Assembly (NCBI GenBank): GCA_024734495.1
Contig: JALMQS010000082.1
Location: 636,625 to 700,624 of the forward strand
DNA from: Forficula auricularia
Taxonomy: Eukaryota; Arthropoda; Insecta; Dermaptera; Forficulidae
Direction of reading: 5' to 3'
DNA length: 64,000 nucleotides
Below the pieces are notes generated by a model. That model ran no database searches. It was not told where the DNA came from and worked only from the letters and a program-made list of their open reading frames with translations. Made by a program: the position numbers and the translations under genes. Shown here piece after piece: positions 32,623 through 43,200 of this stretch (positions within the stretch are counted from its first letter, which is position 1; each line of letters starts with the position of its first letter).

Positions 32623-33286
32623 GGGTGTCTCAAAAAAATGTACCAACACTTCGAATGACAAGAAAAACATGATTTATGAACATAGAGAAAAGTTGAAAGG
32701 CTTCAAGTAAAGAAGACAAATGTAATTTAAGAATCATGTTCGCTAATGTTCATATTGATGACCAGACAACGCTGAAAACGCGCACCAAGGGATTCGCAAA
32801 CGTCGTGCTGCATCTTGGTGAAAGTAAATCTCGTCGTCATCACCAAACATCTCTGAAATGTGTGGACCGACAAACTCCTGGAGCAAGGTGAGGTAACCCT
32901 CACCAGTGACAGTTCTGTTAAAAAAATTGGTCCTATGATGCCCAATGGTGATATCCCACACCACACTGTTACCCCTGGTAAGTTTAAACGGTGTTCAACT
33001 GTTACACGAGGAGTAACAGGACCCCAGTACGTGCAATTATGGAGATAATGGAGCCATTTAATTTAAAGGACAATGTCAAATGATCTGTTTCGTTCCGATT
33101 GCGAATCCCTTGGTTCGCGTTACCAGCGTTGTCTGGACAATGATGGTCATCAATTTGATCATTTGCGAACATGATTCTTCAATTACACTTGTCTTCTGTA
33201 CTTGAAGACTTTCAAATTCTCTCTATGTTCATAAATAATGTTTTTCTAATCATTCGAATTGTTAGTACATTTTTTTGAGACACTCT
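32623..33286. mobile_element. Foldback mariner/Tc1-like element with captured transposase piece, copy 1
   Basis: Ends GGGTGTCTCAAAAAAATGTA and, inverted, TACATTTTTTTGAGACACTC, with TA outside. The arms are about 180 bp and extend into transposase coding sequence (both contain CCAAGGGATTCGC or its inverse). The single-copy centre encodes, on minus, [19 protein letters not shown] and [15 protein letters not shown] pieces of a DDE transposase. The element is a deleted inverted duplication of a larger transposon. Sister copy at 53128-53788. Confidence 0.85.
32727..32966 (-). pseudogene. DDE transposase fragment inside the foldback element
   Basis: Two overlapping minus frames together cover the block [13 protein letters not shown] and [20 protein letters not shown], then FHQDAA, a catalytic-Asp context. 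Frameshifts separate the parts. Confidence 0.75.
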
Positions 33287-33429
33287 ATAATGTAATAAAA
33301 TAATCTTCCTCTTCTAATAAGAACGAATTTGGTATATTATCTATTATTTTGGAAGATATAATCATTTTCTATCTGCCAGCTAGCTGAAAAAAATCAAAAT
33401 CTCCTATGCTTGATGCAAATAATGTAGAA

Positions 33430-34300
33430 TACACATAGGTATTCATAGATTTTTATTTTATCCATAGCTTAGCATGGGTAAAGTATTGTAATCGGTCTCG
33501 TGGCAAGCGCGACTTCAAAGGGTCCTCAGGTAAAGACTACGGAACCCATGGCCTCAACCTAAGTCACAAATTGTAGTATTCAATTAGGTTGAATTTTACC
33601 ACGTGACGGTTTTGCCAAAAAGTACATGGGGTCTCGTTCAGAGGCCAAAAAGTGCGATTTTTTTTTGTGCGGGGTTCCTACGGCCTTTGCCGCATTTCGC
33701 ACGCCATATGTCTCTATCTTGGATGTCGTCCGGGCTTATATTATTTTTGATCATAGCATGCGTGATGCCATCCTTCCATGTTTTCCTAGGTCTTCCTCTC
33801 CTTCTTCCATTTGGTGGCGTGTAGTTCTTGGCCATCGTTCCTCATTCCTCCTCATCACATGGCCATACCAGATCAACTGTCGCCGTTCGATTCGGTCAAT
33901 CACCGTGCTTTCCATTCTTGTCAATTCTCGTATGTCATAATTTCGTACGTGGTCGAGTCGCGAAATTCTGAATAACCGTCGTAGATAGTCCATCTCAACC
34001 GCCTTAACGTTCCCTTTATTTCTAGTGGTGAGTTGCCAGCATTCAGCTCTATAAATTAATATTAGTTATACTATCGTTCGATAGATCGTTAATTTGGTAT
34101 CAAGTTTTATATTGGTAGACCACAGTAGAGAGTTAAGAATTTGAATGGCCTTTCGTCCTTGGACCACTCTGTTCTGGATGTCAAGTTCTGAAGTTCTTTT
34201 CTCCGAGAATATACTTCTAAAATACTTATAAGATCTCTCCTCTAATGGCTTGCTGCTCTACCAGTATGTCCGTAGGTTCACCTCCTACATCTATATTCAT
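33430..34300 (-). pseudogene. RTE-type LINE C-terminus and 3' end
   Basis: Minus strand: MDYLRRLFRISRLDHVRNYD, then RRQLIWYGHVMRRNEERWPR, then (shifted frame) GRRRGRPRKTWKDGITHAMI. This is the usual C-terminal zone of RTE-like endonuclease-reverse transcriptases. The 3' UTR continues to about 33430; the same 3' UTR is found alone at 62290-62530. Several frameshifts are present. Confidence 0.75.
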
Positions 34301-34339
34301 AGATAGAGAAGTTAATATTTGTATTTATATTTAATTATT

Positions 34340-35160
34340 TGTTTGTTTATATTTTGTTTGTAAAATGGGGTTTAATTCAAAACAAAAACTACTATGCTCC
34401 TCCTCAATCAGTTTAGAAAACAGGAATATGCTATTGAAGACATATGTATGGAGCACAGCCATGTACGAGTGTGAAACCTGGACAATTGGAGAAGCGGAGA
34501 GAAAGAGATTAGAGGCTTTCGAAATGTGGTGCTACAGAAGAATGATGAATATCAAATGGATGGATTAAATTACAAATGAAGAAGTTCTTGGAAGAATCGG
34601 AGAAAGAAGAACCTTGTGGAAGAGTCTGGAGAAGAGAAGAGGTCAGATGATGGGGCACACACTGAGACATGGGGACTGCTAAGGGGATGATATCTTAGAG
34701 GGGGAGGTGGGAAAGAAAAGGGGAAGGGGAAGGCCCAGATTAGAATATTTCAACCAAATAATTGGTGATATGGGATGCCAGACAGGCGACTGTCGGTCAG
34801 TGGGTAGAGTGTTGGCCCGCTGACTCGAAGATCGCTGGTTCGAGACCGAGTCTCGGCAGATAGATATTTGCAGTCGCCTCCTCTTGGAAAGTAATGGCAA
34901 CCTGCCAAGAGTATAATTGCCTAGTAACCTCTCCAAATTAGCCGTTCGGAACCGGCGTTAAAAAGTAGGTCCCGTATATCTGTGTAAAACAACTAAACAC
35001 ACTCAGCACAGGTATATGTGGAGAGGAGCCGACACCCGTTTCGGGTATGGCACTCGAAGAAGAAGACATTTAGAGAGGTCAAACAGCTGGTGGGGGACAG
35101 AGTCGAGTGGAGACGGGTGGGTTGCATCAAACCAGTCTTAGGACTGTATACTCAATGATG
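34340..35160 (+). pseudogene. RTE-type LINE-B C-terminal copy 1, split by a SINE
   Basis: Plus strand: [40 protein letters not shown], a stop in the middle, then [20 protein letters not shown] and [13 protein letters not shown]. Ends with GTATACTCAATGATGATGAT, the GAT-repeat tail shared with copies at 40402-40880 and 47897-48645. The SINE at 34785-35063 interrupts it. Confidence 0.85.
34785..35063 (+). mobile_element. tRNA-derived SINE inserted in LINE-B
   Basis: A box TCAGTGGGTAGAG (34797-34809) and B box GGTTCGAGACC (34837-34847). The body includes TCTTGGAAAGTAATGGCAAC and the tail is GAAGAAGAAG. Duplicated AGACA flanks it (34780-34784, 35064-35068). The uninterrupted LINE-B copies near 40504 and 47997 show the empty site. 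Confidence 0.88.
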
Positions 35161-35169
35161 ATGATATTT

Positions 35170-36194
35170 TGTATAAAAATTGATTGACGACGGGGTAATG
35201 TTTAAACATCAGTACAAATTTTAGGTGGTTAATTTTTAACGGATAACTTTAACTTGCGTTAAATTTGTGAAAAGTCATTATCGAAATTAACTTTTTGAGT
35301 AGCCGATTAACGATTAACGAAGTTAACTTTCGAATTAACTGTCCCCAGCTCTGCAAGCAATAGTAATTTCGTAACCATGGAAACAATAATTCTATCACAC
35401 TATATGAAGTCAGTAGCTTTATCCTCCACTTTTACCATTGATTTCAATATAATTTTAATATACTAGGAGGACAGGTTTTTAATAGTCATAGGCATATCGA
35501 CATCACTTAATTCCATTTGAATTTCCCACTTCTAATCAAATTATGAATCGAAAATTTTATTTTTAAATATATTTTCATTCTGAATCTATTTAAAAGCATA
35601 TTTATCTTTAAGTATTTATTAAAAGCTAAATTACCTAGATTTTTTTCTTTCATTATTTGTTTCTAATAAATCTTTTTTTTCTGATTTAAATTTTGTTGCC
35701 AAATATGGATATGGATGTTGAATCTGTCATCCTTCAATTTATTTGAAAATTTTATTCATTTATTTGACTGAAGAATATTCAAAAGAAGTAAATATTTATA
35801 CAAATACTAATATTTTATTTAATAAACATAAATACAAATAGATACATTTATTATTATTTTTTTTTTATTTTTTTAATTCATTTTCATGTTCAACTCTTCT
35901 GCTCTCTGAGAAGAATATTGTTTTTATTTATTTATTTATTTGTAAAATAATTAAGATTTTTAACTCTTCGTACATCTTTTGAAACAGGTAAATATACATT
36001 TTTATTTAAAAGATTGAATCTGAGAATTATTTTGTTCAAATTTATTATTAAAAAACACGACAATTCGGAGGATCGTCCTTCTGTCAGAATTTAAAAGAGT
36101 CAAAGAAGGAATCTCTGTATATTAATATTATTATTAAAGTTGTTTAGGGAAATAAGAACTATATCGTTATGCAGATAATTTATATTTTATTGCC
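35170..36194. other. No gene; one MITE end
   Basis: At 35220-35355, GATTAACGATTAACGAAGTT and the terminus CGAATTAACTGTCCCCAGCTCTG look like one end of a MITE whose other end is not visible. The rest is AT-rich. Confidence 0.4.
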
Positions 36195-36226
36195 AACGTT
36201 TCGTCAACTTTGTTGACTTCTTCAGG
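36195..36226 (-). ncRNA. Hammerhead-ribozyme-like motif
   Basis: Minus strand: CTGAAGA, spacer A, GTCAAC-AAA-GTTGAC (six perfect pairs), GAAAC, GTT. The flanks CC and GG, then ATTT and AAAT beyond an internal loop, can form stem I. Confidence 0.55.
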
Positions 36227-36290
36227 GTTCAAATAGTTAACTTACCTGCATATTTGTCATTTTTATAATTATTCTTTCTTAGTAAACAGT

Positions 36291-37988
36291 TCAAAACAGC
36301 AATTGAGAACAACAACAATATGAAAATCTTAAGATCCGGACTGTCAAAGGGAAGGGTTACAATACACAAAATGAAAAACGATCAGAAGGAGGTTGTCACA
36401 GATAAGGTTAAAATTACTGAAATTATCGAAAAATTCTACCATAATCTTTATGATTGTGCAGCTACAACTGGAGGCGAACGAGGGGGGGCGAGGAAATTCA
36501 TCCAAAATGTGGGATCCGAGGAGCTACGATTGGTCGACAGAGCGGAGCTGGAAACCGCACTAGGCCAGTTAAAAAACGGCAAGGCACCCGGTGAAGATGA
36601 GGTGACGAGCGAGATGCTGAAGGTAGGAGGAGAAACACTAGAACAAGCACTTTTAATACTCCTAAACAAGTGTCTCGATGAAGGCAAAATTCCTGACCTA
36701 TGGTTGAACGCAGAAGTTATCTTGCTCTTCAAGAAGGGTGACTGTACGAACATCGAAAATTATAGACCAATCAGTCTACTTTCCACATTTTATAAGCTGT
36801 TATCAAAAATAATAACTAACCGTCTTACCCAGAAATTCGACTTTTATCAGCCAATCGAACAGGCTGGTTTCAGGAGGGGGTTCAGTACGATTGACCATAT
36901 CCAAACAGTGCGAACATTAATTGAAAGATGCACGGAATACAACATTCCCCTTCATATAGCATTTGTGGACTACCAGAAGGCCTTTGACTCAATTGAAATC
37001 TGGACAGTTCTTCGGGCGATGGATAATTCTCGTATAGACTCTAGATACTCTAGCTTGGTTCAATATATCTACGAACACGCTACCTTGCATGTCAAACTGG
37101 AAGAGGAATGGGCTACGGGAAAAATACCAGTCAGGAGGGGCGTCCGTCAAGGCGATACCATCTCGCCCAAACTTTTCACCCTAGCGTTGGAAGACGTATT
37201 TAAGAGCCTTTCTTGGGAACAAAGGGGGGTTGACATCGATGGAAGCCGTCTTAACCACCTACGCTTTGCCGACCCAGATGAATTAGGAATAATGCTACGT
37301 GAACTCGAAGAATCCTCACAAGCAGTGGGTCTGAAAATGAATCTTCAGAAAACTAAAATCATGAGTCCGAGCAATATAGTGGTCACCATCGGTAATCATA
37401 CTTTCGAGAAAGTTGATGAGTATGTGTATCTGGGACATAACATCAAGTTAGGAAAGGATAACCAGACGGCCGAAATCACCAGACGTATCGGCTTGTCCTG
37501 GGCGGCGTTTGGCAAGCTCAGCTATATTCTCCGGGAACCACGCATCCCTATAAACCTCAAGAGAAAAGTTTATGAGTCATGCATCTTGCCCGTCACTACC
37601 TATGGGCTCGAGACTGTAACACTAACGATACTTAGTGCAAATCGACTCCGAGTCTGCCAGCGAGCGATGGAACGTGCGATGCTGGGAGTTAGCCTCAGAG
37701 AGAAAATCCGAAATGAGGAAATCAGAAAGAGAACGGAGGTCGTGGATGTGGTGGAACGAGTGCTTCGTCTTAAGTGGCAATGGGCAGGTCACATGGCAAG
37801 AGACAATATAAAGTGGACTAAAATCCTTCTACAATGGAGGCCTCGACAATCCAAGAGAAGTGTTGGAAGACCACAGGCAAGATGGCGAGATGACATCCGA
37901 CGCCACGCGGGGGGAAACTGGAAGAGAATGGAAGAGGCCTATGTTCAGGAGTGGACGTTAACAGGCTAAAGAAGAAGAAGAAAGAAGA
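36291..37988 (+). mobile_element. 5'-truncated RTE-type LINE with 10-bp duplication
   Basis: Perfect duplications AGTAAACAGT at 36281-36290 and 37989-37998. The tail is AAG-rich (AAGAAGAAGAAAGAAG). Only the reverse-transcriptase half is kept; the endonuclease domain is missing. Confidence 0.9.
36320..37969 (+). pseudogene. RTE-type reverse transcriptase, open but active-site deleted
   Basis: A 549-codon open frame. RT blocks in order: NGKAPGEDEVTSEML, NYRPISLLSTFYKLLSK, QAGFRRGFSTIDHIQ, motif A AFVDYQKAFDSIE, then RRGVRQGDTISPKLF. The C-terminal block with QWAGHMARDN and SVGRPQARWRDDIRR is intact. The catalytic motif reads LRFADPDELG at 37262-37285 where the family has FADD followed by about seven hydrophobic residues; the second Asp and the following strand are gone in a clean in-frame deletion. 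The protein would be full length for its truncated locus but unable to polymerise. Confidence 0.88.
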
Positions 37989-38035
37989 AGTAAACAGTGC
38001 CTGGGGGTGCCTCGGTAACTGTTTACCTCTAAATA

Positions 38036-38950
38036 GCTTAAGTTTCAAATTTCAATGCTCTGCGACTTACCGAAGACGATATAAGAATGATTAAAATATT
38101 CATTTTACAACACTCCTAATTTTTACCCCCCCCCCCCCCTCCTTTATTTCAATCGGATTAAAATCTATACACGACTATTAACTCAAGAAACTTGATAAGT
38201 ACTTCAATTTTAAACAAAGTCGTTAGTTCAGTTTTTGAGAAAATAAAAAAAAACAAAAATCGTTCATGTAAATGTCAACTTCCGGTGGTCCGATTTCAAT
38301 GACTGATTTATTTCACCAAGGAGAGGGGGGCAGCCCTTTACAGAAAGAATACAGATTTGTTTACAAATTAGGTTAAAACCCTCATCAGCCGTCTAAACAA
38401 TTACGCCAGATGTTGTGGCTATTAGTGAAAAGTACATGTATATATGGGCGCCAGTAGGACTCCAGAACCAAGACCAGAGTGTTGGGAGCGCCAAAAGCGC
38501 CCCACAACTGTGCAATGCGATCAAGAAGAGGAAAAAAAAAACAATAATCAAACATTAAAACACTACAAACAAAAAACAAAGACTTGATGTACTCCTTCTA
38601 GCTTATATCAAGCTTAAGTTTTGAATTTCGTAGCTCTGAGATTTATGGTTGCGAAATACAAGGGGGTACATTCTTACGTACGTAACATCAACTTCCGGTA
38701 TTTTCTATTTTAACCAAAATCTTATGGTACTTCCTGTAGCCTCTAGATAGCTTAAGTTTTAAATTTCAAGGCTCTGCAACTTTCCGAAGGCGAGATATGA
38801 ACGATTAAACTATTTATTTTGCGACATGACTAATTTACACCCTCTTTCTTTATTTCAATCTGATTAAAATTTATACACTAGAGCATTGTTAAGTACACCA
38901 ATTTTTAGCGAAATCGTTAGATCGTTATATGTAAGAATTCCTCGTTTAAT
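38036..38950. repeat. Diverged direct repeat pair
   Basis: 38036-38240 and 38748-38935 share AGCTTAAGTTTnAAATTTCA, GCTCTGC and CTTTATTTCAATC words in the same order. CAACTTCCGGT follows at 38276 and precedes at 38690. No coding content. Confidence 0.6.
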
Positions 38951-38984
38951 ATAATAATAAGATAAGATATCGCTCGTGGTCTGC

Positions 38985-39390
38985 AATAGTGCCACAACTC
39001 AAAAACTGCAATTTTTGGACTAAACACATCACAATGTGAAAAACTACGTTATTTTAAGCACCAATACTGACATATCTCTTAATTTAATATTTAACTGCTA
39101 AATGACATAGAAGTGTCTCTATTGCATTTTCTATTTCCTTATTAATATGGGCTGCAATACTGACTTTTCTTAGTCATGTATCCATTGTGTGGTGGAACAC
39201 CTGGACTTTCCAAGCGTCAATAGTGGCACTTTTTGAGTTGTGCCGGTGTTGCACACATATATTGTTTTTTCTTGACTTATAGGCTCTTGAGTTTTCCACA
39301 CAGGCCCTGACCAACTTTATTAGTTTATGAGGGAATCCAAACTCGTTCATAATATTCCACAGGCTCTCCCTGATCGATGCAGAATTACTA
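38985..39390 (-). pseudogene. LINE reverse-transcriptase fragment upstream of ARMC6
   Basis: Minus strand reads SIRESLWNIMNEFGFPHKLI, then KLVRACVENSRAYKSRKNN, which resembles the RT palm region after motif A of RTE-like LINEs. A second, unrelated-looking stretch with SATIDAWKVQVFHHTMDT follows. It ends about 75 bp upstream of the acceptor-like site that precedes the ARMC6 start. Confidence 0.5.
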
Positions 39391-39483
39391 TATTTAAATA
39401 ATAATCTGTCTAAATTTCAAAAAAATCAACTTCCTTAATAGTTTTTTTTTTCTTTTTTAGAATATTTCAATTATCCAGCCAGA

Positions 39484-40246
39484 ATGGTTTGGGTTGCGAG
39501 TCAAGAGTCGTTCAACGAGGCCATAGAAGAGAACATGGACTTGTTCGACATGAGCCCGGAAGACGCGACTGAGGAGGCGATTAAGCAATTCAAAGCCCAG
39601 GGCGTGGATCTCACCAATATTATCACCACCATGTTTATCGACAGCGTAGAAACAACCGATAAAATGAATATAGAATCACTTTTAAAACATATCTCAAATT
39701 TTCTAGACACAGGGAATGATGATCAAAAGAAAATTGGAGATTTATTAGATAAACTGTTGATTCAACTCGAAATTGATATTGCTCATAAAGTATTAGCAGG
39801 CAAAAAAAGCGCATATGATTTGCTTTTGGGCCTATTGAAATGTTTCGATAAAGAGAAAATTATTGTTGTGAAAACATTAAAAAATCTAATTTCATTAATG
39901 ACTGGTCAACCGGATTTATTGAACCACGAAGGCCTTTGTGCTATGATGCATTTTCTGATTAATAAAAGGGATTTTGAAGTCCAAACGTTGTTATTGAAAT
40001 GGGCAAAACAGTGTTGTATTAAACACGAGAAAAATAGACAGAAATTATTTGAATTTCATATTGTCCTACAATTGCATCGAATATTTACTGAAAAGGATAT
40101 ACCTTGTTCGGTAATAAAGGCGGGTTGCGCAGTAGCCCGAGCCCTTGTCCAGGATGACGACTTGCGGGTGCAATATGGCAACGCGCATGAACACGCACGG
40201 CTGCTCGCCGTCGACTGTCTAGAGGCACTCTGCAATCTGCTCAAAA
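39484..40246 (+). CDS. ARMC6: ARMC6 coding exon 1
   Basis: Residues 1-254 plus one base. The donor GTGAAG at 40247 is chosen over GTATTG at 40252 because only the first keeps the frame into exon 2 (N-F-Q-K-T). Confidence 0.92.
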
Positions 40247-43200
40247 GTGAAGTATTGTTTTTTCTTTTTATTCAATCTAACTAATCACTAAAAATTAAGA
40301 GTTTTAAGCAAAATTTCGAGCAAAGGCCATAGGACGATAAACATAGTGAATCGGCCCCAGAAGGAAATCTGAATCATCATTTGAGGTTTTTTCTCATTAA
40401 TATCATCATCATCATTGAGTATACATTCCTAAGACTGGTTTGATGCAACAATCCGTCTCCACTCGACTCTGTCCCCCGCCAGCTGTTTGACCTCTCTAAA
40501 TGTCTGGCATCCCATATCCCCAATTATTTGGTTGAAATATTCTAATCTGGGTCTTCCCCTTCCCCTTTTCTTTCCCCCCCCCTCCAAAATATCCCTAAGC
40601 AGTCCCCCATGTCTCAGTGTGTGCCCCATCATCTGACCTCTTCTTTTCTTCAGACTCTTCCACAAGGTTCTTTTTTCTCCGATTCTTCCAAGAACTTCTT
40701 CATTTGTAATTTTATCCATCCATTTGATATTCATCATTCTTCTGTTGCACCACATTTCGAAAGCCTCTAATCTCTTTCTCTCCGCTTTTCTAATTGTCCA
40801 GGTTTCACACCCGTACATGGCTATGCTCCATACATATGTCTTCAATAGCAACTTCCTGTTTTCTAAGCTCATTAATAACTAACCTCATTAATATATCAAA
40901 GAATAATTGACATATTAACGAGAAATATTTTGATCGCGCTTTTTTGAAAAAGATATATATCGCGAGACTACTGCGGTTGAAGCTATTGGAGTCTGCGGAG
41001 TCTTAAGTCTGGACCAAGAGAGAAAAAGATATGATCTTTTTGTCCAGACTTAAGACTCCAATAGCTTCAACCGCAGTAATCTCGCGATATATATATTTTT
41101 CAAAAAAGCGCGATCAAAACATTTCTCTTTAATATGTCAATTATTCTTTGATATATTAATGAGAATAATTATAAATTTATTTAACATCATTATTTCAAGT
41201 TAGAAATATATAAGGCCAAGAGGGGCAACTTCGCCATCTTCTTCTTTTTTCTAGTGAAAATTTTCTACTTTTAAGTCCGTATTTCGTTTAATATAATCTC
41301 TAGAATTTTTTGGATGCTTTCAATAGATAAAGACACCTTTCCCCTTAACCGTTGTGGACATTTTACTCTAGTTAAGCATTTACTCAATTTATTATGTGGT
41401 GGGTGCCGTGGTGGAGGGGTACGGGGGGCGAGGGAAGTGATTTGGGGGGTTGAGGCGCAATCGGGGTGGGGTTGGGTGTAGGTGGGGTGGTGGGGGTCCG
41501 GGGATTATTAGATAGCTTTTAACTAAAGCAAAAAGTTACCGAGCAATGCTCGGTGGCCAGGTACTAATATCTATATTAGGTACGGAAACCTTGCTTTGCG
41601 AGTCCGATTCTAACTTAACCAAATTTCTAAAGTTAGATATAATTTTGCATTTGTTATTCTCCTAAAATGTTTCTTTATTTTCCCTTTTTCGATCTGCTTT
41701 TTTATAAAAGAATAATGAATGTATTTTTTTTTTTTTTTAGATTTCCAAAAGACAGAGAATACAGTTGGCGACATAATGGTAACATTGGTCACAATATTAG
41801 TCCGCAACGAGTTTTGTCAACAAGCATATGAAGCCGGAGTTGTTACATGTATTATGAATGTGATGATCGAGTTTCATGATAACGAGGTATATAAATTGCT
41901 AAATACATACCTAATAAAAACAGAAACAATCTTAACTTGTAGTCAAATCTTTGGGAACGGTTTCTCAAAACCAAAACAAAATTCAGTGAAATAATGAAGC
42001 AAATGCAATCACAGACTTTCCATTAATGAGCAGTTGTTTTAATTTTGCATCAAGCAGATCGTGCCAATCGTGCTTACTTTGAGTGATATTGTGATAATTA
42101 AACGACCAACTATAGCGCTATGTAATAGGAAAACTGACTGGAATGCTTATAGTGCATATCTAGAAAATTCAATTGTTCTTAACGCTTCACTTATAACTAA
42201 AGAACAACTCGATAGTGGTTTTAAATTGCTCACAGAACAAATTCAGCAGGCTGTTAAAATTTCCACACCGGAGTTAAAACAACAAGTACCAGGGAAAAAT
42301 TACTCCCTGGAAACGAAGGAGATGCTTCTGGATAAAAGAAGAGCGCGTAGAAAATGGCAGCAGACGAGACATCCTGCAGACAAAGCCATTTTTAATAACA
42401 TTAGCCAGCAACTAAAAAGAGTGTTAAAAAATATTAAGGAAGAAGCAATCGGAAGATATTTAGAGGATCTTACCAACGATAAAGATACCAACTACTCATT
42501 GTGGAAGGCAACTAAACGCATTAAACGACCTATTATAAATTCTCCTCCGATCAAGAAGATCAACAACTCTTGGGCAAGAAGTAATCAAGAAAAAGCTGAT
42601 GTACTCGCGGACCATCTTGAAAAAGTGTTTCAACCACATCCAAGACAGACAGCAGAAGAAAACCTCACCCCTGAAGACAGTCGTGATGAAATTTTCATAT
42701 CCACAGTCTCACCTAAAGAAGTTTGGGAAACTATCAAGTTTTTAAATCCAAAGAAAGCTCCTGGTATCGACCTGATTACAGTGCAGATGTTACGAGAACT
42801 ACCATTTAGCGGTATAATGAAATTGACTCACATATTCAACGCATCGTTCAGACTTCAATATGTCCCGAAGAAATGGAAGATTGCTGAAGTCATCACAATT
42901 CCAAAACCTGGCAAACCACCAGAAGAAGCTGCATCTTACAGACCAATTTCTCTACTACCGGTTTTATCTAAGGTTTATGAGAAAATTATTTTGAGGAAGT
43001 TAAATTCCATAATCGAAGACAAACGACTTATCCCTAACCATCAGTTTGGATTTCATCATAAACATTCCACAATAGATCAAGTGCACCGAATAACCTGGGA
43101 TATTGAAGAGGCCTTAGAAAATAAAAAGGTATGTTCAGCCATCTTTTTGGATGTCGCACAGGCCTTTGATAGAGTAAGGCATAGGGGACTTAAGTTCAAG

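Noticed and set aside
41719..41994. 91-codon frame as an independent gene
   Set aside because: It is ARMC6 exon 2 read back into the pyrimidine tract and forward into intron 2.
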